The notes under the pieces are model-generated. The model did no database searches, was not told the DNA's origin, and saw only the letters and a program-made list of their open reading frames with translations. Below, piece by piece: positions 48,199 to 59,575 of a stretch of 64,000 nt of DNA; the first letter of the stretch is position 1, and the number at the start of each line of letters is the position of its first letter. Source of the stretch: Daphnia carinata (Eukaryota > Arthropoda > Branchiopoda > Diplostraca > Daphniidae); assembly GCF_022539665.2 (NCBI RefSeq), contig NC_081337.1:8036679-8100678 (forward strand), given 5' to 3'. The translations under genes were made by a program, and so were the position numbers.

Positions 48199-48316
48199 TT
48201 TCTTACAGCTCTTCGCTGATACTTAATTCAGAGGCAAAGGTCTGAAGAAACTGAACCTATTCGTTTGGCAACGAATCCCTCTGTCTAATGAGGGTTTCGC
48301 AACACACGTCTTTGCC

Positions 48317-48323
48317 TTTATAG
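48317..48323 (-). promoter_or_regulatory. Putative TATA box of IR copy 2
   Basis: Same ctataaaggc context and same distance from the start codon as in copy 1. Confidence 0.35.
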
Positions 48324-48622
48324 AGGAATATAAGCATACGTCGAAGCCTTCGGTTCAGCAGTATAGGGCCATTTATCATACACCTCAATAGAACCCATTG
48401 TCGACATGCTCTGCAAGACGAAGGCGGTCGATTGTGGGACTAGCTTTTGTAACTACACCTGCTAATTCCTGCACCTGAGCGGCGTTTATAAAGGCGTTTG
48501 CAAATAATACAGGAATGGCAATGAAATTAGTTTTAAACGAAATTGAATTGAGGTTTAAGGACATAGACAACCAACCTTACGTTGAGCATCCTAAACACCA
48601 ATACAGTCAACGAAATTAATTG

Positions 48623-48912
48623 GAGCTACTAATCGACAATCCCATGACGATTCTGTTAGAAGTTCTCTTCAAATCTCGGAGCGCTACATTTGCGACTTAA
48701 ACGAAAGCCTCATTGTTTGCTGGAACATCACATTTCTTTTTATTTGTTCAAATTCAATAAACCACCAAAACGTCCACGAAATAATCTGCGTGCAGGGGAG
48801 TCAACAATTTAGATAATCAATCAAACATGGCATAGTATTTCCACCCTTCGTGCGAATCAGTTATACAAATTACCTACATCCTTTCTCTATAACCAGGCAG
48901 AATTCATGAGAT
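48623..48912. other. Unique spacer, probable TREX 3' flank
   Basis: First unique sequence right of the segmental duplication. Minus-strand AATAAA-like signals (tttatt near 48735) could serve TREX polyadenylation. Confidence 0.35.
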
Positions 48913-49784
48913 CTACCAGCACTTTTGTATACTAGTCAGCGGCACTGCGTTGCTCTCGACAGCCTTCAAAAATTCTTCGGGGGTCGCGATGGCCGACAAA
49001 AACAACATTCGTACATCAGCCTCTGCCTCGTGCAACGTTTCTGGTTTCTTCTTGTATATTCTCTGGTAAATTTCGTTTAAACGAAGCGAATTCGACTTTG
49101 TTTTACGCATCTTTTTAGGTTTGGGGGGTTCGGTAGATACACCTTGCAGTAAACCGAAGATTTTAAGAGAATCAGCACAATATAGGTCTTGAGGAAACTT
49201 CTGCAACAAAAAAAAAATCAAGACAAAAAAATGAAGAGCAGCTGAGTGAACAATGAATTTGAAATTTCCTTTACCTCTCCAAACTTAGCTATCTCTGCCT
49301 TGAAGATTGGGAAGTCAAAATTCATACCATTATGGGCTATCAAACAGATGGGCTTTTGAAGCCTGAGATAAAAAGTGTTTGCAATCATTATGAAATTTCT
49401 GGATACGTTAAAAATCAAAGACCATTACCTGCTTAAGAAGCTGACAATAACGTTGAAGACATCCTCATCAAACTTGCTCTGTTTACCCAAATTGCGATTA
49501 TCGAGTTTTGACAAGTTAGTTGCTATTGGATCTATGGGCCTGGAAGGATCGATGCATAAATTCAGCCGGTTGGTGACACGAGGCATCTTTTTGGACTTGC
49601 ACTCCATAAACTGCAATCGATCAACTCCACAAAAATTCAATTCTGTGATTCTTGCAGGATGGTCAGCAGGAAGACCCGTGGTTTCTAAGTCAAAGAATAC
49701 AAGGCTGTTGATGCAAACAGTTGATGAAACAGTTGATGAAACAGTTGATGAAACAGTTAACGAAACAGCGTCAGGCACAGACAT
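48913..49784 (-). CDS. TREX: TREX-type 3'-5' DNA exonuclease
   Basis: DEDDh exonuclease that degrades DNA from 3' ends; vertebrate TREX1 limits cytosolic DNA. Three exons (49784-49429, 49362-49275, 49200-48913) join in frame to 243 residues. Motif Exo I is FFDLETTGLP with Asp/Glu, Exo II is LIAHNGMNFDFPIFKAEI with Asp, and Exo III is TLHEAEADVRML with His/Asp, so all catalytic residues are present. No C-terminal membrane anchor follows, and the protein ends soon after Exo III, so it is closer in build to TREX2 than TREX1. The N-terminus carries an extra TVSSTVSSTVSSTV stretch encoded by a 12-bp repeat before the domain. Confidence 0.9.
49732..49760. repeat. 12-bp repeat in the TREX N-terminal coding region
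   Basis: Three to four copies of gttgatgaaaca in plus-strand reading. They encode the Ser/Thr/Val repeat at the N-terminus on the minus strand. Confidence 0.75.
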
Positions 49785-50669
49785 GGTGATCGAAATACAG
49801 TGCGACTAGAAATGAACATCAAATATCCCAAAATCAGTAATGACCTCGAGGGGAAAGGTTAACAACCTTGAGAAGCCTTGAAATTGCTGTCTCTTTCTTA
49901 CCCTTTCCTGCTTTTTATTTTTGTTCCAACCTTTCCTTATTTTTCCATCTTTTACCTTACCCAACCTTATCTGATAGCCTGAGTTTGGTATGAAAAAAAC
50001 AGGTCACTCCCCTCTATTTTTAGTTTCGAAATGGCACAATGCTGCCTCAAATCCTTCTTTCTCAAAAGAGAAAACAAATCCGGATAAAACTATGCATCTA
50101 AAGTGATAAATGATGCTTTAATCTATTCCATATTGTATAGCTACTCGTCATCAAGTGGATAGTCTACAGCACGACCTGCTTATGGTAAAGAAAATTACAA
50201 ATTTCTAACGTGTTTTCAGGATACAGACAATATATCATTTAATTCAATGACCTGACAACATCCACCATAGTTCCGGTTATTGATGAGATTGCTCGCCAGC
50301 TATTGCTGGTTTTTAGTGCTCAATACATCGTGGCCTAAAATGCTATGCGTTATCACGAAACAGGTAACACACCACCAGCTGCGCATTATGTCCGTCCAAT
50401 TCTGATTCAACGGCTTAAACCCTCAATCACACTTTGTGTCAGACAGTCGAATTGGCACATTGTACCAACCTTTGATTCTTATTCTAAAGGGTGCAGCGTA
50501 CGGCACAGGTTTCCCTGTTTATCGTAGTGCACTCGAACTTCGTTATCAAGGTGAATGTCAAACAAAATAATAGATTTAGGCACGATAAGAACTGCTATTC
50601 TCCGCCGTCTAGCTCTCTAATTGGGGTTAGTGTTCCTTCGTAGTTCGAGGTTTTCGATGTCAGCCCACG
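49785..50669. promoter_or_regulatory. Divergent intergenic region between TREX and SIDT
   Basis: About 885 bases separate the two start codons, which point away from each other. No coding frame is recognised. Both promoters must lie here or in 5' UTR introns; no core element stands out. Confidence 0.4.
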
Positions 50670-53600
50670 ATGGGCATTCGTAACTCAAACAGTTACTGGA
50701 CTCGACAGTTTACGTTAGAAAAGCAAAATTTCTTCTTGTATCTGTTGATCGTACCTTATTTGTTGATTCAACCTGCCAAACACGGGGTTTTAGGAAGTGA
50801 AATCCATCAGCAGCCAGAAGATTTTCTAAAAGAAGGTAAATGAAAAACGTAATTAATTCCACCGTTGCTTCGTTTACAAATGATTTTATTTTGAATATTT
50901 AATTTTATGTTGTTTGGATGGAAAAGAGAACTCCAAGGGACTCAGAGTGATACCTGCAAATTGGACGGATACAAGGGTGCAATCTACAAATGCTATGACT
51001 TGCCTTTCATCCGACGACACTCGTGAAAACAACTGCGTCCAAGTGATTCAGGCCAGTTTCAGCCAGATCTATTCCAAAACATTTAACAGCTCATTAGAAT
51101 TTCGCCTGATATATTCTTATTCCGATGTAAGTCCATTCACAAATAATTCTTCTTAACACAGTAAATTATAGTAAATAACTTTAATCAAGTACCTTCATTG
51201 ACACCTACGGTTCTTTGTATCCAGCCCCAAAAAAATTTTGCTGTCAGCGTCGACAGTTCCGACGCTGACGTAGAACATCCGATTCTGTTTGTTGTGCGAC
51301 AACAAAAAGCAGTGACTTCGTGGGAGTTGCCATATGTCTTGGAATCGTCTTCCGGCTACCAGTAAGTAATTCTCTTCACTGACAGCAGCTACTTAAAAAT
51401 GAGGAGACATGAAAAATAATGAATTTCGCTTGTTTTTTATTGAATGATAGAAGAAGATACAATACCTTTCGAAGAACATTGTGTCCTCAGCCTACGAGAC
51501 GTGCAGAATCGGTTAATCAAATTGTTGTTGATGTTTCAACTTCGAGCCGATCGAATGTCACCTTCAGCCTTAAAATGACGGTCGATAGTCAGTTGTTTGT
51601 GCCGTGAGTGTACCTATGAAGATTAGCATCCTCACGTCACATTGTGCTAATAAAACACAAAGATTGTATAATAATTTAGATTGGATGAAGAGCGTCGCAT
51701 GTCGATCACCCCCTCACAAAACCGCATATTTAAATTCACATTTCCTGCGGCAGTGACACAAGTGGCTGTTACTTCCAAATCTCCCGACGATATTTGTCTG
51801 ACAGTATCGGTGCAAAGTCCTAAAGTAAGTCCTCGTATCAGTTTGCTTTTAGTTTTTCCGGACTCGGTTATCTAAAAATCTTATTCAATTACAGTGTCCG
51901 ATTTTCGACACGATTTACAACGTTGAATACGAAGGTTTCCGACAAACGATGACTGGCCAATCCACCATAATCGTTCAGGTGATATTAACGTTACCTGTCT
52001 AACACCTACTCCGCCTCTCCCACAACGTGAGCTTATTACTTTGCAGAAAGAGCAATATCCAGAAGGTTTTTACCTAGTCTACATCGTCAACACGGATGAT
52101 GAAAAATGCGTGAACAGCCGGACTTTAGCGCCATGGCGAACTAACCGCACGAAAGAAGTCACTTTCACTATCCAGGAAACTGTATGTCCGCTATAAACCT
52201 GCTTAAAAAAAAATTAATTTAGAAGAATTAAAAAGCCCCAAAAAACATTACAATTATTAATTAATTTTACCAGGTGTCCGTCCAACAATTCCGTTACGTG
52301 ATCTTTGTTGCTACGTTGGGCGTCTACGCGGGATTTATCCTTTTGATTATCGCCACATGCGTCCTCGTTGAAGTTAGAAGGTGCCCTACTTTATGTTGTG
52401 TAATTCGCCTTTTTTGGGAGAGATGGTCATAACACCCCTTGATGCTGTAATGTTTAGGAAACGAACCAAACAGGCCCGCCGAGAGTGGGAGGTCACGGTG
52501 AAAATGCGTAAGTTGCATAAAAGTTTTATCTGCAAAGATGAACGGGTACGGGGAGATTGGTGTTAGACAACTGTGCAAATAATCTAGATTGCTAATTTGC
52601 TTATCTACCTGTTTTAGACAAATCCGAGTTGGAACCGATCTCTGAAGTACCCGAGTCTCACATCAGGTAAAGTACAATTTTGCAGCACTTAAACGTTAAC
52701 ATTTAAAGAAAAACGGGTTTTCCATTTTTTTGAATAAACACCCCGAAATAGCGAAACGACAACGACGGAAGACGGACATCTGGATATGAGCTGTCACGGT
52801 ACTATGTCTTCTTCATCCCTAAAAAAGAGAAAGAAAACACACACTAAAATTGCCATATAAAGTAACGTGTGCGATTGTAACGATTTGACAGAAACGAAAT
52901 CTAATGACGCCGACGACGTCTTTGGTGACACCGTTAGTCCGATTCGCCCGACACGGCAAGAAAATAAACTGTAAGTTTTTAAAATTTAAAATTAAAATCC
53001 TTTACAGACAACAAGCCCGAAATAAATAAGGGTCGATTGCAGACTTTCCTAAAAAAAAAAAAAGTATTTCTTTTTTCTTCGCCCATTTTTTTACGGGGGG
53101 CTGTTTGTGTCTTGGCAATTTTTATAGGACCAGTAAACGGTGGAGAAGGGTTTCGGAGATGACCAAACACCAACCGGATTTCTACAACAAAAAATCGAAA
53201 CGCTACGTTTCGGAGCTGTGCATTATTGCCGTCTTCTACCTCATCCCAGCAATCCAGCTCGTTTGGAACCACAAAGACGTAAAAAATTGAGAAACTACTC
53301 ATAAGTTGATCCGTCCACTTACGTAAAATGACGTTAAAAAAAAAATAAGAGAGGCTATTATTTTTCTTTTACGATGACGTGAGTAGATGATGGTGTCGAC
53401 GGGAGATCAGGACATGTGCTATTACAACTTCGCCTGCGCTTATCCCTACCATCTGGTCATGGACTTTAGCGACTTTAACCATTTCTTCTCCAACATTGGC
53501 TACATCGTTCTGGGCACGATATTCGTCCTCATCACCAAACGTCGGGATTACATCCACACGATGAAGATGAGCAAGCAGAACGGCATCGAGGTGAGTCATT

Positions 53601-55372
53601 TCAGACACACATCATTTTTTGTTTTTGTCGCTGTTGTTTTCATTTGAAAGCTCCGCCCAAAGCGGATGCGCTGCCGCAAGTCCGATGGAATTAAATGATA
53701 AATTTTCATCCCCGTTCCCCATCTCTCTCTTGATTATACCTGCATGTAACGACGGCGGGATCCATCCGCAGAGAGGCATTCCGCCTCATTACGGCCTCTC
53801 GTATTCCATGGGTTTCGGTCTGATCGTCGAGGGGATACTCAGCGCTTGCTACCACCTCTGTCCGACCCGCATGAATTACCAATTCGGTACGGCAAATCTG
53901 ACAACAAAAAAAAAAAACGCTGGATTAATTTTCAAAATCAAAATGATTTATTTCATCATTTTCTTCTAGATACCTCATTCATGTACGTATTAGCAGTGCT
54001 GTGCACCCTGAAACTGTATCACGCACGTCACGCCGATATCAACGTCAAGTCCTACATGGCCTATATCGTCCTGGCGATGTTGGTCCTGCTCGGAGCCGGG
54101 ACGACCTTCACCAGCGAATTCTACTTCAAATTGGGTTTCACTGTGGTTCACCTGATTGCCTGCGTCGCCCTGGCCATCGACGTCTACTACATGGGCCATT
54201 GGAAGTTGGGTGAGTACATAAAAAAAAAAAGAACTAGCCGGCGTACCACTTGATTGTTGCCGTTCTCCCTTCACTCAACAGACAAAGAAACAATGGTGGA
54301 GCACGTCAACACCTGCTGGAAGTCACGACCGCTGTATCTAGAGCGCTTGACCTTGGTGGTCGTTGGTGAGTGAAGGGGCTGCCGGATTGGTATTACGCCA
54401 TTCGTGTTCCATGAGACATATTTTTTTTTTTTAAGGTGTTGCAAATGAGTTCTCAATCGCATGTTTTGAACATGATGACACACAGGGGTTGTTTGCAACG
54501 TGGCATTTGCCGTCACCCAACTGGTGATGGACAGCGTGGATTTCAACACGCACATTCTGGCGGTCTTCATGATCAACCTGTTTGTCTATTCCGTCTTTTA
54601 CGTCATCATGAAGATGCACAAGCGGGAGTGGGCCTTCGTCACGCACCGCATCTACCCTTTCTTGTTCCTACTGGCGGCCCTGGCGTTTTGGCTGACCGGT
54701 TCCTATTTCTTTTTGAAAAAAGCGGCCAAGTGGGAGGTACGTAAGACACGCAAAGGCCCCAAGAGAGAAAGTTGCGCTGTTGTTGTTGTCTGTTGCTTCT
54801 GAATAAGCCGTAAGCGCAGGTATGGGTATAGACTGTCGCTGCCACTGCAGCGGGCTGCGACAACGACGACGGGTGCAGCAAACCAGCAGCAGCTGGCCGG
54901 CGACTCCTCAGGGGCGTGCCGTCCACAGTCTGACCGCACCATTACATCCTCGTTGGTCATCCATCAATCTTTTCATTTTTAATCCTATAAATAAAAAAAT
55001 ATACAGTATACATAGTTAAATGAATAGCAATGAATTCTGAGAAAATCGACCGTATTCGGAATTGTTTAAAAGAATTCGATTTTTATATCTGCAGAAAAGT
55101 CCAGCCGAATCGCGGATGCTCAATCAAGAATGTCTGGTGGCTAATGTTTATGACACGCACGACTTGTGGTAAATTCCTTTCTAGCGATATTCTACAAGAA
55201 TTTTTTACTCTAGTACTCTGCACAGTGCTTTACGTTATGTAAATCAAGTCACTGAAACTGGATTTGTTTTTTATTACGTGCGTGTGTTATCTGTGTGCGC
55301 AGGCATTTTCTATCATCGACAGGTCTTTTTTTCTTCTTTATGGTAACTACACTATTTAAATTGACACATTGA
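50670..55372 (+). CDS. SIDT: SID-1 family transmembrane channel (SIDT)
   Basis: SID-1/SIDT proteins move or bind double-stranded RNA and belong to the CREST membrane hydrolase superfamily. The start at 50670 gives a hydrophobic signal-like segment (FFLYLLIVPYLLIQPAKH). The ectodomain follows, with HPILFVVRQQKAVTSWELP and RRYNTFRRTLCP as in the family. First TM is VIFVATLGVYAGFILLIIAT, then an acidic cytosolic loop, then a multi-TM core with DQDMCYYNFACAYP, GILSACYHLCPTRMNYQF, DTSFMYVLAVLCTLKLYH and VYYMGHWKL. The apparent stop after HDLW at 55166 is intronic: a GTAAAT donor joins a last exon at 55303 reading HFLSS, restoring the family's HDxWHFLSS metal-site motif. The C-terminal tail then ends after about 23 residues, shorter than in vertebrates. 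Roughly 20 exons, all joins checked in frame from 52380 onward. Confidence 0.92.
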
Positions 55373-56139
55373 AATTCCATTCTTTGGAAAAAAAAAAAAC
55401 AAGTCTAATGGAAAAAAGTCATTAATTTTTCTACTATTAATTGTTAAGTTCCTGTTGACGCTGGATGACGACATTGAATCCAAATCACGACGAGATATTC
55501 CGGTCTTCTGAATGGATATTTAAAAAAAGAGGGAGGAGAAACAAAAATCCAAGGAGAACAATGATGCTGTGTTCAAACCCCATACAATAATAGTAATATT
55601 CTAATGACTGACTTTTTACAATAAAAATAAATAAAAAATGTTTAAAAAAAAGCATATCACCTTCACTGTCTTTACTGGTCGTTCACGCCGAGATGAACCT
55701 ATCCTGTCCCTTTTTTTTTTTTTTTTTTTTTTTAAAGAATTCCTCCTCCTTTTTTTTTCTTCTTCGTCTTCTTTGACGGTTGTTGTTCTTGTCGGTTCAG
55801 GTCTCGTTGGTCGTCTTCCATGGCTGGCCAAGACGGAGAAGTAGCTCAAGGCGATTAAGGTGGGTGTTGTGTTAAGGCGGATAGAAGCAAGAGAGCAAAG
55901 AGTGAACGAGTGAGAGATAGAGAAAACTGAGGATAGAAAGAGACAGACACACAGAGACAGAAAGATAGAGACAGAGAGAGAGAAGAGGAGGAAAGCAGTG
56001 GTTAACAGCTCCACCGCTGCTGCCGCGTCGACTTTGCCCTTTCTTTACGGTCTACGAGTCCCGGCCTGATCGCCTGCTGCCCTGCTGCCCGGCGCGCCTC
56101 ATCGCCATCTGGCCGTGATAGGAGACGGCGAAGAAAAGG

Positions 56140-56184
<45 letters not shown>

Positions 56185-56525
56185 GACCGGAAGACCAGAG
56201 AAGCCGGAGGGCTTTTTGCGGTGACTAGGCGGACATGACGTGTACGTGTACAACAGTACACGTCAGAACAGAGCGCAGACCCCCTCCTCCCCTCTTATAG
56301 TTTTCCTTTGGAAGGGGGAGGAGAGGAGCTAGGATAACAGAACGTGAACACGAACACGTCGCCTGAGCCGTCGCCCGTCGTCTAGGCACTTAGTCGACTT
56401 CGATAGCTCTCCTCCGTCTGCCGCGTCTCCGCCGTCCGCTGGCGCCCACCAACTACCAGCAGTGTTTGTGGCTCGCTCAGTTTCAGTTAGTTACGAGATT
56501 CGCAGGCGAGACGCGAAATCAGCGC
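55373..56525. other. Intergenic region with poly-T and GA tract
   Basis: Poly-T run at about 55711-55733, AT-rich sequence to 55640, then GA-rich sequence before the MADF-BESS gene (likely its 5' UTR and promoter). No gene seen. Confidence 0.45.
56141..56181. repeat. (GA)n microsatellite
   Basis: About 20 consecutive GA dinucleotides upstream of the MADF-BESS start codon. GA tracts often bind GAF-like factors in arthropod promoters, but binding here is inference. Confidence 0.9.
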
Positions 56526-58429
56526 ATGATGGTGTCCACGTTGCGAACGCCCTGTGCGGCCGATCAACTGTTGATCGAAGAGGTCCGCCAGCACGAAGTC
56601 CTCTACGCCTGTCCGACCAAATCGAACAAAGACAATCAGCTGCGCGACACGGCCTGGCAAGAGATCGCCGACGCAGTCGGCAAATCCGGTAAGTTTGTCA
56701 GCCTCTGCGATGGTCCAACCGAATTTATCTCGTGTTATCATCGTTGCACAGACACGAAAACAAACACGCTATGACGTTACGCTACATTTTTTTTTCTCAC
56801 TTTCGGTGGACACAGTTGAAGAAGCCAAGGAGCGATGGAGATATATGAGAGATAAGTACGTCAAGGAATTGGGCAGAAACGACAAGTACCGGGCCACCAA
56901 TGGCAATTCAACTGTCGAGCCGCCGGATGCCACTTCTTTCGTCGGACTCATGTCCTTCCTCAATCCTTTCATCAAGCGAAAATCATCCAACGGGTAAATA
57001 TGACAAATTACTCTTTACACAAATAAAACCCCCTTTCTTTAAAAAAAACAAGAAGGGGACTAAGTAACCAGCATAGCATTTTTACGTGTGTGTGTGTGCA
57101 CTACTATACGTCATCATCCTCCTCCTACACCCACTCGATACCTCTCTCCAACCCGCCCTTGTGTGATCCGACTGTCACGATGCCACCATCACCCAACTAG
57201 TCCAGTCAGACGACCGGCCGGCCAGCTGAAAGTAGAATCGCCTTACTGTACAGGCATCGAGTCTCCTTTTTTTTTTTTTTTTCTTGTTTCCCTTTTATTT
57301 TATTTTTCTGGTCGGCTAGCTTGATCTGCCGCAGGCAACGTACGGCCGTGATGGTTGGTTGGGTTCGGTTCTTGAATGCAGTAAGTAGTAGCAGTAAGTA
57401 ATAGTATGGAGGCACTGCTCTGGTCGTGGCGCGGTCGGAGACCCCCGATCTCGCCCACCACTACCAACCACCCCTCTCTTTCCCTTTTTGTTGTTCTCCT
57501 TGTGGGCTTTACTTTTTGGCAGCTTGGGATTTTGTCAGGCTTCAAATGCTCAGAGGCTCCGGCCAGGCCAGCAAAGGTGGGTGGGGATACAAAAAAAAAG
57601 GGAGACGCAGGAGAAGTGGAGGGGGGGAGGCAGGTGGTAGAAGAATATCTTGACTTTCGGTCACGATTCCAGACCCCCAAAGCGAGCGGATGACGGAACG
57701 TTGAAGGTTGAAATCTAGTGGTTTTTCTTTTTCTTTTTTTACTCATTCCTTTTTCTCGCTTCTATTTACTTTTTTTTTGTTACGGACACAGTAATCGGAC
57801 GTCCAGCAGCAATGAAAACCATTTTGAAATGTGCATTAACCCGCACGATATGGAAGGCGAGTTCCAGTCGGACGACGAGCGCAATAATTCTGATGGGGGC
57901 AACATTGAGTTTGTCAGGTGATTAGATTCATTCTTTTTTTTTTTTTAAATCGTTTTATCGAGTGAAAAACGAGTTTTTTCCCCTCACAACTTCAACTTTT
58001 CTTTGTTTTGTGTTGCGTGTCAATCTTTTCAGCAGCGTTTCCGACGACGGGGCCCCGCATCACCTGTCCAACGGGAACCGCGCCATGGTGGCCATCAAGA
58101 AAGAACTGGTGGCCAGAGGGGCCGCCATGACGCGGAGGCAACAACAACAGCTCAGACGTGAACAACAACAGCAAAACAACAACAATGGCGGTGACAGGGA
58201 GATTTGCGCTCTGCCCATCGAGGCCACGGTCGAATCGGTCGATGTCTCTCACTGTCCGCCCTCCAAACGACAACGGATCGTTCACCACCATCACGAAGAC
58301 TCGACCAGTCTCTTTTGTGCCTCCATCGCCGGAATGCTGGCCGAGCTTCAACCCTATCACCGCGAACGCATCAAGCGCGACATCTACAATCTCGTCTCCG
58401 ACGCCCTACTCACCGAACTGTCCAACTGA
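56526..58429 (+). CDS. MADF-BESS domain transcription factor
   Basis: MADF-BESS proteins are arthropod transcriptional regulators; MADF binds DNA and BESS mediates protein contacts. Four exons (56526-56688, 56816-56993, 57792-57917, 58033-58429) join to 287 residues. The MADF domain spans about residues 15-100: DQLLIEEVRQHEVLYACP, AWQEIADAVGKS, then VEEAKERWRYMRDKYVKEL. The middle is acidic and Ser/Asn-rich, followed by a Gln/Asn run (QQQQLRREQQQQNNNNGG). The BESS motif is near the C-terminus: LFCASIAGMLAELQPYHRER with IKRDIYNLVSDAL. Start chosen at the first of two adjacent Met codons (MMVSTL). The specific orthologue is not identified. Confidence 0.9.
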
Positions 58430-58669
58430 ACGCGAACAAAATTCCATCACAATCGCCGTTAACCTATAAGTGTGTGTACATAAATATTAAATTTTTCTTT
58501 TTCTCTTTTGCTTCGTTTTCTTTTCGTTTGTCAATTTGGGCTCCATCAAAGCACATCTACAGCAAACATCGAAAAGCGAACAAAACACAAAAGAAATCAG
58601 TGGGAGACAGACAGATAGATAGGTCTGGCTCGATTTGTGGGAATGTCGTGAACGTCACGGCTTCATCAT

Positions 58670-59575
58670 TCATGAATCATAGTAATCGACGTGAGCACCG
58701 GAGGCGTACGAATCACGAGCTAAAAGAGCCATGAGTCGGTCGCACGTTGCTGTGGTCGTGAGGCCGAGACCGCCCGACTTGATTTCGTCAATCCATGACT
58801 GATCGAGAAGCTGACTTCGCATGCCCGTTTCCACAGGGCCGGGTGCGTAATTGAGCACTCGAACTTCGGGCTCTTCTTTAGCTAAAACCTGTCCAGACAC
58901 AAGTCGGCAGTAAAAAGGACTTGCTCGCTATTCTCCGAAAATCAATACTAATCGAATTCGTACCTTGAAAAACATGTCCCGAGCAGCTTTGCCGCTGCAA
59001 TAGAGGGATAAAGACGCAAACGGTTGCACGCCACAAAGGCTAGACATGTTGACGACCGTTTTGCGCTGTTGTTTTCCCGCGGCGAAATGACGTAAGAAAA
59101 TCGCATTCAGTACGACCACAGAAGCAACGTTGAGTCGAAAGTAATCAACGCACGAAGTCGTTTGCGTTAGATCGCTGCAACGCTTGGTAGCGTCGCCTAG
59201 CGATCCGGCGTTGTGAATGCACAGTGCGTGGGCAAAGGATTCAGTTGAATCGCCAGCAAGAGCAGCTGACACGAGACCATTCAAAGCAGATTCGTCACAG
59301 ATGGATAAGTCAGTCACGCCAACATAAACGCGTACTGCCGGTCGATCGGTTTCGATGGCTTGCTTTAACGAACCTAAACTTTTCTCATCACGGGAAATCA
59401 GTAGAAGGACAGACTCAGCAGCTATTTGTTTAGCAATTTTCTCTGCCAGAGTCTTCCCTATACCACGGCTGGCACCGGTCACTACAGCAAAGGTTTTCTT
59501 GTTCCAGTACTCTGTCATTGACACAGGATCTTCCATACTTGAGAAGTTCATGTATACACTATCACTTTCACTCAT
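58670..59575 (-). CDS. SPR: Sepiapterin reductase
   Basis: NADPH-dependent short-chain dehydrogenase for the last step of tetrahydrobiopterin synthesis, the cofactor of aromatic amino acid hydroxylases. Two exons (59575-58964 and 58888-58670) give 276 residues. The cofactor loop is VVTGASRGIGKTLAEKIAKQ, then HNAGSLGD, NMSSLCGVQPF, and the active-site YCSGKAARDMFF with the Tyr-x3-Lys pair. The second exon has VRVLNYAPGPVETGM and ends SGAHVDYYDS, matching the family's ending. An N-terminal extension of about 20 residues precedes the Rossmann fold. The start codon overlaps the stop of CCDC32 on the same strand (ATGAGTGA), so it may be translated from a shared transcript. Confidence 0.93.
59568..59575 (-). 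promoter_or_regulatory. ATGAGTGA stop-start overlap
   Basis: The SPR start ATG lies at 59575-59573 and the CCDC32 stop TGA at 59570-59568, in different frames. No room exists between the two frames for a separate 5' UTR. Confidence 0.85.

Larger units (their letters stand above)
42342..48622. repeat. Segmental duplication, copy 2
   Basis: Direct repeat of 10200-17022 with near identity through the repeat block, receptor gene and upstream region. It is about 540 bases shorter because the 319-bp array has fewer units and one is internally deleted (43520-43600). Right homology ends near 48622, after which unique sequence leads to TREX. Confidence 0.95.

Noticed and set aside
54838-54989. Possible SIDT terminal exon after ctgcag reading RAATTTTGAANQQQ
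   Set aside because: The next exon at 55095 (KSPAESRM) joins in phase and matches the family, and leads to HDLWHFLSS.
55166-55210. Apparent premature stop or frameshift in SIDT after HDLW
   Set aside because: A donor at this point and an acceptor at 55302 restore the conserved motif, so the TAA is intronic.
56002-56261. Ser/Leu-rich minus-strand frames before the MADF-BESS gene
   Set aside because: Produced by translation of the GA microsatellite.
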